Of a stretch of DNA of 64,000 nucleotides, positions 19,298-27,779 are shown one piece after another. The notes under the pieces are model-generated. The model saw only the letters and a list, made by a program, of their open reading frames with translations, searched no databases and was not told the DNA's origin. Location: positions 266,971-330,970 of the forward strand of contig NZ_BNBY01000005.1 of the NCBI RefSeq assembly GCF_014656195.1, in the 5' to 3' direction. The stretch is from Kitasatospora xanthocidica. Its GTDB lineage: Bacteria > Actinomycetota > Actinomycetes > Streptomycetales > Streptomycetaceae. Numbering within the stretch: the stretch's first letter is position 1; each line of letters begins with the position of its first letter. The translations under genes were made by a program, and so were the position numbers.

Positions 19298-19375
19298 ATG
19301 TACGCCGAGCAGCCCCTGGTCACCCGCGACCACATCGACTTCGGTCGGGTGTGGTCCGCGGCGTGTCGCGGCTGA
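19298..19375 (+). CDS. Cysteine-type attenuator leader peptide (25 aa)
   Basis: A 25-codon ORF ends in HIDFGRVWSAACRG. This pattern (HID/HVD, then R, S, A, C near the end) is that of the short leader peptides found before sulfur-assimilation operons in actinobacteria. There the late Cys codon is thought to let ribosomes sense cysteinyl-tRNA and control the downstream genes. A promoter lies at 19261-19290, and AGGA sits too close to the ATG to be a normal ribosome site, so initiation is probably leaderless. It precedes a flavin monooxygenase of the SsuD family by about 300 bases. The pattern is from family knowledge; the mechanism here is inferred. Confidence 0.75.
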   Translation: MYAEQPLVTRDHIDFGRVWSAACRG

Positions 19376-19676
19376 CCCGACAGCGGCCCTCCGTCCGGCC
19401 CTGATCCCGCTCGGCCCGCTCCCTCGGGGAGTCCTCCCTCGGTACGCCCCGCCCCGGGCCGGGACCGCCGTCCGTATCTGACGGCACATCAGGCAAACGC
19501 TGTCTAAGCCGACTTCGCACTGCTCTCCGGCACTCTCCCCGCCCCCGCGCCCGGTTCACGCCCCACGCACCCGTGTCCGCGCCACCGTCACGTGCTCGAC
19601 GGCCGCCCCGCCGCGGCCGCCTCCGGTATGCCCACCCGCAGCCCACCGGATCCCCGCTCACCCGAAAGGTTCCGCC
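19376..19676 (+). other. Leader region between the Cys peptide and the monooxygenase
   Basis: These 301 bases are C-rich and G-poor (mainly CCC, TCC and CGC), with few strong stems; CTCCCTCGGGGAG near 19420-19432 is one small hairpin. A C-rich, weakly structured RNA after a regulatory uORF is what Rho-dependent attenuation would need; that is inference. The monooxygenase ribosome site GAAAGG lies at its end. Confidence 0.4.
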
Positions 19677-20828
19677 ATGCCCGTCGAATTCCTCGGCATC
19701 GCCGCCACCGGCGACGGTTCGGAGACCACTCCGCGCACCACCGCCTCCTTCGACCGCGACTACACCCTGCGGCTGGCCCGGGCGCACGAGGACCACGGCT
19801 GGGACCGGGTGCTCTTCGCCTACGCGGCCGGCGCCCCGGAGCCGGCGGCCGCGGCGGCCTTCCTCGCCTCCCACCTCGACCGGCTGCAGATCCTGCTGGC
19901 GCACCGCCCGAACGTCTCCTACCCGACCTTCGCCGCCAAGACCTTCGCCACCCTGGACCGGATCAGCGACGGCCGGCTGACCGTGCACTTCATCACCGGC
20001 GGCAACGACCACGAGCAGCAGCGCGAGGGCGACTACCTCACCAAGGACCAGCGCTACGAGCGCACCCGCGAGTACATCGGCATCGTGAAGAAGGCCTGGA
20101 CCAGCCGGGAGCCCTTCGACCACGAGGGCCCGCACTACCGCTTCGCCGACTTCGTCTCGGACGTCTTCCCGGTGCAGCAGCCGCGTCCGGCGGTCTCCTT
20201 CGGCGGCTCCTCGGACGCGGCCTACGCGGCCGGCGGCGCCGAGGCGGACATCTACTGCCTCTGGGGCGAGCCGCTGGCCCGTACCGCCGAGCAGATCGAG
20301 CGGGTGAAGGAGGCGGCCCGGGCCGCCGGACGGACCGACGTGCCGCGGATCCAGGTGGCGTTCCGGCCGATCATCGCGCCGACCGAGGAGCTGGCCTGGG
20401 AGAAGGCGCACCGGACGGTCGCCGCGATCCGGGAGCGCCGGGCCTCGGCACCCGGGGCAGCCGCATCTGGGGCCGTGACACCCGAAAACACCGGCTCCCG
20501 GCGGCTGATCGAGATCGCCGAGGCCGGCGAGCGGTACGACCGGGCGCTCTGGACCCCGACCGCCGCGGCCACCGGCGGCGCGGGCAACTCCAACGCGCTG
20601 GTCGGCACCCCCGAGACGGTCGCCCAGGCGCTGCTGGACTACTACGACCTCGGCGTGGACATCCTCTCGGCCCGCGGCTACCACCTGCTGGACGACGCGA
20701 TCGACTTCGGCCGCTACGTCATCCCGATCGTCCGCGAGGAGGTCGCCAAGCGGGACGCCGCGAAGGCCGCCGAGCGGGCGGCCCGGGCCGAGCGCGACCG
20801 CCGCCAGCTGATCGCGGTGCAGGCGTGA
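19677..20828 (+). CDS. SsuD-like FMNH2-dependent monooxygenase (LLM class)
   Basis: The 383-residue protein is a luciferase-like flavin monooxygenase close to alkanesulfonate monooxygenase. Landmarks are ITGGNDHEQQREGDYL, the tyrosine-rich RYERTREYI region and FGGSSDAA. These enzymes use reduced FMN and oxygen to split C-S bonds and release sulfite or a thiol product. No flavin reductase gene is adjacent, so FMNH2 must come from elsewhere. The ATG at 19677 follows GAAAGG. It overlaps the GNAT gene by 4 bases. The transporter next door is of the amino-acid and not the SsuABC sulfonate type, so an amino-acid-like sulfur compound is the more likely substrate. Confidence 0.85.
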   Translation: MPVEFLGIAATGDGSETTPRTTASFDRDYTLRLARAHEDHGWDRVLFAYAAGAPEPAAAAAFLASHLDRLQILLAHRPNVSYPTFAAKTFATLDRISDGRLTVHFITGGNDHEQQREGDYLTKDQRYERTREYIGIVKKAWTSREPFDHEGPHYRFADFVSDVFPVQQPRPAVSFGGSSDAAYAAGGAEADIYCLWGEPLARTAEQIERVKEAARAAGRTDVPRIQVAFRPIIAPTEELAWEKAHRTVAAIRERRASAPGAAASGAVTPENTGSRRLIEIAEAGERYDRALWTPTAAATGGAGNSNALVGTPETVAQALLDYYDLGVDILSARGYHLLDDAIDFGRYVIPIVREEVAKRDAAKAAERAARAERDRRQLIAVQA

Positions 20829-21322
20829 GCACGGCACCCGCGGTCGAGTTCCGCCGGGTCACGGTCGACGACCCGCTGGTCGAGCCGCTGCTGCGCGAAC
20901 TCACCCACGAGTACGTCACCCGGTACGGCCCGGAGGCGCACCGGGAGATGAGCCGCTACCCGGGCGAGGCCTTCGCCGAGCCGCACGGCGTGCTGCTGCT
21001 CCTGCTGGAGGACGGCGAGCCGGTGGCCGGCGGCGCGTACAAGCGCTACGACGGGCGCACCGCCGAGGTGAAGCGGATGTGGACGCACTCCGCGCACCGC
21101 CGCCGCGGCCTGGCCCGCCGGGTGCTGGCCGAACTGGAGCGGACGGCGGCCGCGGCCGGCTACGCCCGGCTCTACCTCACCACCGGCCCGCGCCAGCCCG
21201 AGGCCAGGGGCCTCTACCTGGCCGCCGGGTACACCCCGCTGTTCGACGTCACCGCCGATCCGCTGACGATCGGCCCGCTGCCGTTCGAGAAGGACCTCCC
21301 GGTCCTCGCCCGGACCCCCTGA
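20825..21322 (+). CDS. GNAT family N-acetyltransferase
   Basis: The 165-residue protein is a single GNAT domain. It has the acetyl-CoA pyrophosphate loop RRRGLARRVL in motif A and the later strand-helix ending EARGLYLAAGYTPL. The GTG at 20825 overlaps the monooxygenase stop codon (GTGA), showing translational coupling. In Bacillus subtilis a GNAT enzyme (SnaA) acetylates S-modified cysteines before a luciferase-like monooxygenase attacks them. The same pairing here suggests an equal role, but no deacetylase of the SndA type is present in the window. Confidence 0.85.
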   Translation: MSTAPAVEFRRVTVDDPLVEPLLRELTHEYVTRYGPEAHREMSRYPGEAFAEPHGVLLLLLEDGEPVAGGAYKRYDGRTAEVKRMWTHSAHRRRGLARRVLAELERTAAAAGYARLYLTTGPRQPEARGLYLAAGYTPLFDVTADPLTIGPLPFEKDLPVLARTP

Positions 21323-21397
21323 AGCCCTGGGTCCTGGAGCCCAGCCCGCCCTGAAGACCCGCTGACCCCCGCGAACCCCCGTTCCGAAAGGCCCCCC

Positions 21398-22345
21398 GTG
21401 AGAACCACCACCGTCCGCCGCCGCCTGCTCGCGGCCACCGCCCTGCTGCCGGTCCTGGCGCTGGCCGCCTGCGGTTCGGACCCGAAGATCGCGGGCGCGG
21501 CGGGGGCGGGCGGTCCGGCCGCCTCCGCCACAGAGGACGTCGTCGCCGCGGTGGCCAGGTCGGAGGCCGCGGCCGCGCTGCTGCCCGAGGAGGTCCGCAG
21601 GGCCGGCACGGTGAAGTTCGGCTCCTCCTTCGGCGCGGCGCCCACCGCGTTCTACGTCGACCAGGTCAGCAAGAAGCCCGCCGGGATCGACGTGGACTTC
21701 ACCGACGCGGTGGCCAAGGTGCTCGGCCTGACCGTGGAGCGGCAGGAGGCCGCGTTCGAGACCATCCTGCCCGCCCTGGACAGCGGGAAGTTCGACGTCG
21801 GCACCGGCAACTTCGGGGTCACCGCGGCCCGGCTGAAGACCATCGACTTCGTCACCTACATCGACGACGGCCAGGGCTTCGCGGTGAAGAAGGACAACAC
21901 CGCGCTGCAGCCGGTCACCGACCTGGTCCAGCTGTGCGGGCTGACCGTCGGCACCGGCGCCGGCACCACCTTCGAGACCACCCTCAACAGCCGGAAGAAC
22001 GTCTGCACCGACGCCGGGAAGAAGCCGTACGAGGTCAAGGCGTTCAGCGAGAGCGGCGCCCTGCTGACCAGCCTCCAGCAGGGCCGGGTGGACATCGAGA
22101 TGTCCACCATCAACGGCCTGCGCCACCAGGCCGCGCAGGAGGCCTCCGGGACCCGCTTCCTGGGCGAGTTCCACCGCCTCGACGTGGGCTTCGCCTTCAA
22201 GAAGGGCTCGAAGCTCACCCCGGCCTTCCAGGCGGCGGTCAACCAGCTGATCAAGGACGGGACGTACGAGCGGATCCTGCGCAAGTGGGGGGTCGCCGAC
22301 TCGGCGATCAAGGAGTCGCAGATCAGCCCGCCCGAGCACGCGTGA
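21398..22345 (+). CDS. Amino-acid ABC transporter binding lipoprotein
   Basis: This is a 315-residue extracytoplasmic binding protein of the polar amino-acid family (SBP_bac_3). The signal peptide ends in a lipobox, LALAACGS, so the mature protein is lipid-anchored at Cys26. The two-lobed binding domain starts near residue 70 (RAGTVKFGSSF) and ends YERILRKWGV, the family signature. The GTG at 21398 follows GAAAGG. It resembles the second binding protein at 24271; both carry a linker of about 45 residues before the domain. Ligand unknown; context suggests a sulfur-containing amino acid. Confidence 0.9.
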   Translation: MRTTTVRRRLLAATALLPVLALAACGSDPKIAGAAGAGGPAASATEDVVAAVARSEAAAALLPEEVRRAGTVKFGSSFGAAPTAFYVDQVSKKPAGIDVDFTDAVAKVLGLTVERQEAAFETILPALDSGKFDVGTGNFGVTAARLKTIDFVTYIDDGQGFAVKKDNTALQPVTDLVQLCGLTVGTGAGTTFETTLNSRKNVCTDAGKKPYEVKAFSESGALLTSLQQGRVDIEMSTINGLRHQAAQEASGTRFLGEFHRLDVGFAFKKGSKLTPAFQAAVNQLIKDGTYERILRKWGVADSAIKESQISPPEHA

Positions 22346-22385
22346 ACGCCGGCCCCGGTCCGACGCCAGGCCCAAGGAGCCTCCG

Positions 22386-23399
22386 ATGACCCTCACCACC
22401 GACACCGCCGCGGCCCGCCCCAGACCCGCGGCCGCCGCCGACCACGACCACGGCCACGACCTCGACCTCGACGAGCTGGCCGGTCTGCGGACCGTCCCCG
22501 CCCGGCACCCCTGGCGCTGGGCGGCCGGGATCGCCGCGCTGGTCGTCCTCGCCCAGTTCGCCCACGGCCTGGCCACCAACCCCGGCTGGGACTGGGCCAC
22601 CTTCCGGGTCTACTTCACCGCCGACACGATCCTCCAGGCGATCGGCCGGACCCTCGAACTCACCGCCTACGGAACGGTGCTGGGCTTCCTGCTGGGCGCC
22701 GGGGTGGCCGCGATGCGGCTGTCCCGCAGCGCGGTGCTGCGGTCGATCGCCTGGGCGTACGTCTGGGTGTTCCGCTCGATCCCGCTGATCGTCCAGCTGG
22801 TCTTCTGGTTCAACCTCTCGTACCTGTACAAGCGGTTCGGGTTCGGCATCCCCTTCGGCCCGACCTTCGGCGACTTCGAGACGGTCGGCGTGCTCGGCGC
22901 CCTCGGGGCCGCGGTGCTCGGCCTCGGGCTGCACCAGGCCGCGTTCGCCGCCGAGATCATCCGCGGCGGCATCATCGCGGTGGACGCCGGCCAGCGGGAG
23001 GCCGCCGCCGCGCTCGGCATCCCGCGGTGGCGGCAGGCCCGGCGGATCGTGCTGCCGCAGGCCATGCGGGGCATCCTGCCGGCCGCCGCCAACGAGGTGA
23101 TCTCGCTGCTCAAGGGCACCTCGGTGGTCTATGTGATGGCCATCGGCGAGCTCTTCTACCAGACCCAGGTGATCTACGGCCGGACCGGCCGGGTGGTGCC
23201 GCTGCTGATGGTCGCCACCGTCTGGTACGTGGTGCTGACCACGGTGCTCTCGATCGGCCAGTACTACGTGGAACGCCACTTCGCCCGGGGCGCGCAGCGC
23301 ACCCCGCCGCCCACCCCGCTGCAGCGGGTCCGGGCCTTCGTCCACAGCCTGCCGGACCGCACCCGGCCCGCCGCCCGCACCTCCGGAGGACAGTCGTGA
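22386..23399 (+). CDS. Polar amino-acid ABC transporter permease
   Basis: This 337-residue HisM-type permease has an N-terminal cytoplasmic stretch with a His/Asp-rich patch ([12 protein letters not shown], about 22-33). A first helix (about 48-65) and the core permease domain follow. The EAA loop reads [23 protein letters not shown]. It is clearly related to the permease at 18072, down to the shared end [11 protein letters not shown]. Its stop overlaps the GTG of the ATPase gene by 3 bases. Together with 21398 and 23396 it forms a complete importer. Confidence 0.92.
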   Translation: MTLTTDTAAARPRPAAAADHDHGHDLDLDELAGLRTVPARHPWRWAAGIAALVVLAQFAHGLATNPGWDWATFRVYFTADTILQAIGRTLELTAYGTVLGFLLGAGVAAMRLSRSAVLRSIAWAYVWVFRSIPLIVQLVFWFNLSYLYKRFGFGIPFGPTFGDFETVGVLGALGAAVLGLGLHQAAFAAEIIRGGIIAVDAGQREAAAALGIPRWRQARRIVLPQAMRGILPAAANEVISLLKGTSVVYVMAIGELFYQTQVIYGRTGRVVPLLMVATVWYVVLTTVLSIGQYYVERHFARGAQRTPPPTPLQRVRAFVHSLPDRTRPAARTSGGQS

Positions 23400-24190
23400 C
23401 CACCCTGACGAAGACCGGGCCGGCCGGGGCCGCCCCGATGGTGCGGGTCCGCGGCCTGCACAAGAGTTTCGGCCGGCTGGAGGTGCTGCGCGGGGTCGAC
23501 CTGGACGTTCCGGCGGGCTCGGTGACCGTGGTCCTCGGCCCGTCCGGCTCCGGCAAGTCCACCCTGCTGCGGGCGATCAACCACCTGGAGAAGCTGGACC
23601 GCGGCCACGTCGCGATCGACGGCGAGCTGATCGGCTACCGGCGCGCCGGGGACCGGCTGTACGAGCTCAAGGAGCGCGAGGTGCTGCGCCAGCGCACCGG
23701 CATCGGCTTCGTGTTCCAGAACTTCAACCTGTTCCCGCACCTCACCGTGCTGGAGAACCTGGTCGAGGCGCCGGTCGCCGCGCTGCGCCGGCCCCGGGCC
23801 GAGGCGAGGGCGACGGCCCTGGCGCTGCTGGAGCGGGTCGGGCTGGCCGACAAGGCGGCCGCCTACCCCCGGCAGCTGTCCGGCGGGCAGCAGCAGCGGG
23901 TGGCGATCGCCCGGGCGCTGGCGCTGGAGCCGAAGGTGCTGCTGTTCGACGAGCCGACCTCGGCGCTCGACCCGGAGCTGGTCGGCGAGGTGCTGGACGT
24001 CATCAAGGACCTGGCCCGCAGCGGCACCACGATGATCGTGGTCACCCACGAGATCGGATTCGCCCGCGAGGTCGCCGACACCGTGGTCTTCATGGACGGC
24101 GGCGTGGTGGTCGAGCAGGGCCCGCCGGCCGAGGTGCTGGATCGGCCGCGGCAGGAACGCACCCGGGCCTTCCTCGCCAAGGTCCTCTGA
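23396..24190 (+). CDS. Polar amino-acid ABC transporter ATPase
   Basis: The 264-residue ATPase has all catalytic motifs: Walker [11 protein letters not shown]-loop [11 protein letters not shown], signature LSGGQQQR, Walker [13 protein letters not shown] and the switch His in VTHEIGF. It powers uptake through the permease encoded just upstream and probably also the one at 18072, which lacks its own ATPase. The GTG at 23396 has CGGAGGA 5 bases before it and overlaps the permease stop codon. Confidence 0.95.
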   Translation: MTTLTKTGPAGAAPMVRVRGLHKSFGRLEVLRGVDLDVPAGSVTVVLGPSGSGKSTLLRAINHLEKLDRGHVAIDGELIGYRRAGDRLYELKEREVLRQRTGIGFVFQNFNLFPHLTVLENLVEAPVAALRRPRAEARATALALLERVGLADKAAAYPRQLSGGQQQRVAIARALALEPKVLLFDEPTSALDPELVGEVLDVIKDLARSGTTMIVVTHEIGFAREVADTVVFMDGGVVVEQGPPAEVLDRPRQERTRAFLAKVL

Positions 24191-24191
24191 G

Positions 24192-24241
24192 CCCTTCCCC
24201 TCCCTTCCCCTTTCCTTTCCTCTCCCCGTTTCCTCTCCCCG
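24192..24241 (+). repeat. Homopyrimidine tract with a 13-bp tandem repeat
   Basis: 36 consecutive pyrimidines (24192-24227) follow the ATPase stop codon. They run into two copies of TTTCCTCTCCCCG (24216-24228 and 24229-24241). The tract sits between the ATPase and the second binding-protein gene. Confidence 0.8.
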
Positions 24242-24270
24242 TTCCACCTTCACCGAGCAGGAGTTCCGCC

Positions 24271-25260
24271 ATGTCCCTACCCCGTCGCGCCCTCGTGGGC
24301 CCGGCCGCCGCGCTCGCCGCCACCCTCGTCCTGGCCGGCTGCGGCAGCGGTGCCACGGGCGCCGCGGCGGAACTCGCCCCGGCCAAGGGCAGCACCGCGC
24401 CGGACGGCACCGTGGTCAACCTCTCGCCGAACCAGAACCGGGTCACCACGCCCAAAGTCGACGCGATCGCCGCGCTGGTCCCGGAGGAGATCAGAAAGAA
24501 GGGGACGCTGACCGTCGTCGACTCGATCGGCTCCACCCCGCCGCTGGACTTCTACGCCAACGACGACAAGACCATCATCGGCGTCGAGCCCGACATCGCC
24601 ACCCTGATCGGCGGGGTGCTCGGCCTCAAGGTCGAGTTCAACCCGGTCTCCTGGGAGAACATCTTCGTCGGCCTGGACAGCGGCAAGTACGACGTGGGCC
24701 TGTCCAACATCACCGTCACCGAGGCGCGCAAGGAGAAGTACGACTTCGCCACCTACCGGCTGGACGTCCTGGGCTTCGAGACGAAGAAGGGCAGCGGCCT
24801 CAAGGTCGCCGGCCCCAAGGACCTCGCGGGCAAGTCGGTCGGCGTCGCCACCGGCACCAACCAGGAGAAGCTGCTGGTCGCCTGGAGCGAGGAGGACGTG
24901 CGCAACGGCCTCAAGCCGATCGACATCAAGTACTTCCAGGGCACCGACTACTTCCTGGCGCTCTCCTCCGGCCGGATCGAGGTCTACACCGGCCCCAACC
25001 CCAGCCTGTCCTTCCACGCCGTGCAGACCGGCGAGACCGAGGTCGTCGGCACCTACTCGGGCGGCGGGGCCGACGTCCTGGGCAAGATCGCGGCGACCAC
25101 CAGGAAGGACAACGGCCTGGTCAAGGCCCTCAACGCGGCGATCGACGAGGTGATCAGGAACGGCACGTACGGGCAGGTGCTCAAGCGCTGGGGCCTGGAC
25201 AACGAGGCGGTGAAGGCCTCCGAGGTCAACCCGCCCGGCCTGCCCAAGCCCAAGCCGTAG
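24271..25260 (+). CDS. Second amino-acid ABC transporter binding lipoprotein
   Basis: The 329-residue protein is a paralogue of the binding protein at 21398. It has a lipobox LVLAGCGS (Cys25) and a long linker with SPNQNRVTTPKVDAI. The SBP_bac_3 domain starts at EEIRKKGTLTVVDSIGS and ends YGQVLKRWGLD. The ATG at 24271 follows CAGGAG. Two binding proteins feeding one importer would widen the range of ligands. It is the last gene of the operon and is followed by a strong hairpin. Confidence 0.9.
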   Translation: MSLPRRALVGPAAALAATLVLAGCGSGATGAAAELAPAKGSTAPDGTVVNLSPNQNRVTTPKVDAIAALVPEEIRKKGTLTVVDSIGSTPPLDFYANDDKTIIGVEPDIATLIGGVLGLKVEFNPVSWENIFVGLDSGKYDVGLSNITVTEARKEKYDFATYRLDVLGFETKKGSGLKVAGPKDLAGKSVGVATGTNQEKLLVAWSEEDVRNGLKPIDIKYFQGTDYFLALSSGRIEVYTGPNPSLSFHAVQTGETEVVGTYSGGGADVLGKIAATTRKDNGLVKALNAAIDEVIRNGTYGQVLKRWGLDNEAVKASEVNPPGLPKPKP

Positions 25261-25261
25261 T

Positions 25262-25298
25262 CCGGTCCGGGCCGGCACCGCGCGCCGGCCCGGACCGG
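25262..25298 (+). terminator. Terminator of the transporter operon
   Basis: CCGGTCCGGGCCGG (25262-25275) pairs perfectly with 25285-25298. Another partial copy of the arm follows near 25302-25313. Confidence 0.7.
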
Positions 25299-25452
25299 CA
25301 CTCCGGTCCGGGCCGCGCGCAGGACCGGTGCCGGCCGTGACGACATCCGGAAGGGCCGGTCCGGGCTCGTTCACCCGTTCGTCCCCGCCCGCCGCTATGG
25401 TGACCCCTCCGACGGCGAACGCCGGGCGGGCGCGGTCGAGTTGGGGGAGGGC

Positions 25453-26649
25453 ATGGAGAAGGGCGAGGTGCTCGGCGGTCGGTTCCGGCTGGAGGAGCGG
25501 CTGGGCAGGGGCGGCTTCGGCGTGGTCTGGCGGGCGACCGACACGACCTTCGACCGGCAGGTCGCGGTGAAGGTGCTGCTCGCCGAGCACGCCACCGACC
25601 GGGAGGCGGTCAGCCGGTTCGTCCGCGAGGCCAAGGCGGCCGGCGGCCTCAACAACCCGCACATCGTGACCGTGTACGACTACGGGTGGACCGAGGCCGG
25701 CTCCGGGAAGACCCCGTACCTGGTGATGGAGCTGGTCCGCGGCCGGGCGCTGTCCGACGTGCTCAAGGGCGGCCTGCCGGACCACGCCAAGGGGCTGCGC
25801 TGGATGCGGCACGTCTGCAAGGCGCTGGAGGCCGCGCACAGTTCGGGCATCGTCCACCGGGACATCAAGCCCGAGAACGTGATGATCGCCGGGGAGGGGG
25901 AGCGGGGCAAGGTCCTGGACTTCGGCATCGCGCGGCTGGTCACCCAGACCGTCCGGCTCACCTCCACCGGCAACGTGGTCGGCACCGTCCCGTACCTCGC
26001 GCCCGAGTGCTGGTCCGGCGGCGTGGTGGACGGCCGGGCCGACCTCTACGCGCTCGGCGTCATGCTGTACGAGGTCTGCACCGGCGGGCGGCCGTTCCGC
26101 GCCGCCTCGGCCGCCGAGTACATGTACAAGCACCTGGAGGAGGTCCCGCCCCGGGTGCGCAGCAAGGACCCGGCGCTGGCCGAGCTGGTCGCCCGGCTGC
26201 TCGCCAAGCGGCCCCAGGACCGCCCGGCCGACGCCGCCGAGGTGCTGGAGCTGCTGCGGACGGTCCGGCCGGGGATGCTGCGCCCGGACGACCCCAGCCC
26301 CGAGCAGCTGCGCCGGCGGGCCGACCGGGCCTGGCAGCACGGTGTGGCGGGGGAGCCGGCCGAGGCGGTGGAGATCCTCACCGGCCTCGTCCCCGACTTC
26401 GCCCGGATCTGCGGCCCGGCCGACCCGAGGACCCTGCGCACCTGCCACGACCTGGCCCTCTGGCTGGCCCGGGACGGCAGCCCGGGGGCCGCGGTCGACC
26501 TGCTGGACGAGCTGACCCAGGTGCCGGGCGCCACCCCGGAGGCCCGGGCGGACGCGCGGCGCGACCTCGCGCACTGGCAGCGGCAGGTCGCCCGGCTCGG
26601 CCGGGGCCGGGCGCGGGCGCTGACCCTGGGGGTGCTGCTGGGCGGCTGA
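25453..26649 (+). CDS. Serine/threonine protein kinase, paralogue of the 14227 kinase
   Basis: The 398-residue protein has a Hanks-type kinase domain: GRGGFG, VAVKVL, HRDIKPEN, DFG and APE. A short helical C-terminal region (about 280-385) resembles the TPR-like tail of the other kinase but lacks its proline-rich linker. It has no membrane helix. The ATG at 25453 follows GGGGGAGGG; a TTG at 25441 opens the frame. The two kinases bracket the transporter locus and share start context and domain order. The last codons and stop are copied 30 bases downstream. Confidence 0.9.
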   Translation: MEKGEVLGGRFRLEERLGRGGFGVVWRATDTTFDRQVAVKVLLAEHATDREAVSRFVREAKAAGGLNNPHIVTVYDYGWTEAGSGKTPYLVMELVRGRALSDVLKGGLPDHAKGLRWMRHVCKALEAAHSSGIVHRDIKPENVMIAGEGERGKVLDFGIARLVTQTVRLTSTGNVVGTVPYLAPECWSGGVVDGRADLYALGVMLYEVCTGGRPFRAASAAEYMYKHLEEVPPRVRSKDPALAELVARLLAKRPQDRPADAAEVLELLRTVRPGMLRPDDPSPEQLRRRADRAWQHGVAGEPAEAVEILTGLVPDFARICGPADPRTLRTCHDLALWLARDGSPGAAVDLLDELTQVPGATPEARADARRDLAHWQRQVARLGRGRARALTLGVLLGG

Positions 26650-26699
26650 ACCGTCCCGGGGTGCGGGGCGGGCGGCTGAACCGCCCGGGCGCGGGGCCC
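26640..26699 (+). repeat. 30-bp tandem duplication over the kinase stop codon
   Basis: GGGCGGCTGAACCG occurs at 26640-26653, including the stop codon, and again at 26670-26683. The following bases (CCCGGGGTGCGGGGC and CCCGGGCGCGGGGCC) are also alike. The second copy is non-coding. Confidence 0.75.
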
Positions 26700-26712
26700 G
26701 GTGCCGGACCGC

Positions 26713-26725
26713 CGGTTGTCAACCG
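26713..26725. promoter_or_regulatory. 13-bp palindrome upstream of the FAH gene
   Basis: CGGTTG-T-CAACCG is a perfect inverted repeat. It lies about 90 bases upstream of a promoter-like TGGTATACC (26814-26822) and may be an operator. Confidence 0.4.
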
Positions 26726-26892
26726 TGCGGCCGCCCGATCCGGGCCCCGGTCCGGGCCGGGAATCGGGAGGATTTCGCCGATCGGAACGGTCTGGTCCGC
26801 CGCCCCGCGGCGTTGGTATACCTCGTTGCCAGACTCGGGAGCGGTGTCCGTGCCGCCCCGGTGAGCTGCGACGAAAGGCTGGTGACGGATCG

Positions 26893-27744
26893 ATGAAGCT
26901 CCTTCGCGTCGGACCCCTTGGCGCCGAGCGCCCGGTCGTGCTGGGTGAGGACGGCACCGCGTACGACCTCTCCGGGCGGGCCCGCGACCTCGACGGGTCC
27001 TTCCTGGCCGGGCTGGACCCGGCCGCGCTGGCCGGGGACGTCGCCGCCGGCGTCCTGCCGGTGGTGGACCTGGCCGGGCAGCGCGTGGGCGCGCCGGTGG
27101 CCCGGCCGGGCAAGGTGGTCGGCATCGGGCTCAACTACCGCGACCACGCGGCCGAGGCCGGGGCCGCGATCCCGGCCGAGCCGGTGATCTTCCTCAAGCC
27201 GAGCTCCACGGTGGTCGGCCCGTACGACGAGGTGCTGGTGCCGCGCGGCGGCGAGAAGACCGACTACGAGGCCGAGCTGGCCGTGGTGATCGGCCGGACC
27301 GCCCGCTACCTGGAGTCGCACGCCGAGGCCGCCGGGGTGATCGCCGGCTACACGATCGCCAACGACGTCACCGAGCGGGCCTTCCAGTTCGAGCGCGGCG
27401 GCCAGTGGGACAAGGGCAAGTCGGCGGAGACCTTCACCCCGCTCGGGCCCTGGCTGGTCACCGCCGACGAGGTGGCGGACCCGCAGGCCCTGGGGCTGCG
27501 GCTCTGGGTCAACGGCGAGCGGCGGCAGCACGGCAGCACCGCGGAGATGATCTTCCCGGTGCTCGAACTGGTCCGCTACGCCAGTCAGTTCATGGTGCTG
27601 GAGCCCGGCGACGTGATCGTCACCGGCACCCCGGCCGGTGTCACCCTGGGCCGTCCCGGCACGCCGTTCCTCGCCCCGGGCGACGTCGTCGAGATCGAGA
27701 TCGACGGCCTCGGCCGCCAGCGCCAGGTGCTCGGCAAGGCCTGA
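26893..27744 (+). CDS. Fumarylacetoacetate hydrolase family protein
   Basis: The 283-residue protein is a typical bacterial FAH-domain enzyme. It has a short N-terminal region and then the catalytic fold from about residue 75, with GIGLNYRDHAAEAG, EAELAVVIG, FLKPSS and GDVIVTGTPAGV. The metal-binding acidic residues (E in DYEAEL and the D of NDVTER) are present. Members act on 2-oxo acids such as acylpyruvates, oxaloacetate or homoprotocatechuate intermediates; which one cannot be told here. The ATG at 26893 has a weak ribosome site. It converges on a TetR gene. Confidence 0.88.
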   Translation: MKLLRVGPLGAERPVVLGEDGTAYDLSGRARDLDGSFLAGLDPAALAGDVAAGVLPVVDLAGQRVGAPVARPGKVVGIGLNYRDHAAEAGAAIPAEPVIFLKPSSTVVGPYDEVLVPRGGEKTDYEAELAVVIGRTARYLESHAEAAGVIAGYTIANDVTERAFQFERGGQWDKGKSAETFTPLGPWLVTADEVADPQALGLRLWVNGERRQHGSTAEMIFPVLELVRYASQFMVLEPGDVIVTGTPAGVTLGRPGTPFLAPGDVVEIEIDGLGRQRQVLGKA

Positions 27745-27754
27745 CCCGCAGGGC

Positions 27755-27779
27755 CCCGACCCTTGGCACGGGGGTCGGG
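27755..27779. terminator. Terminator after the FAH gene
   Basis: CCCGACCC (27755-27762) pairs with GGGTCGGG (27772-27779), starting 10 bases after the stop codon. Confidence 0.6.
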
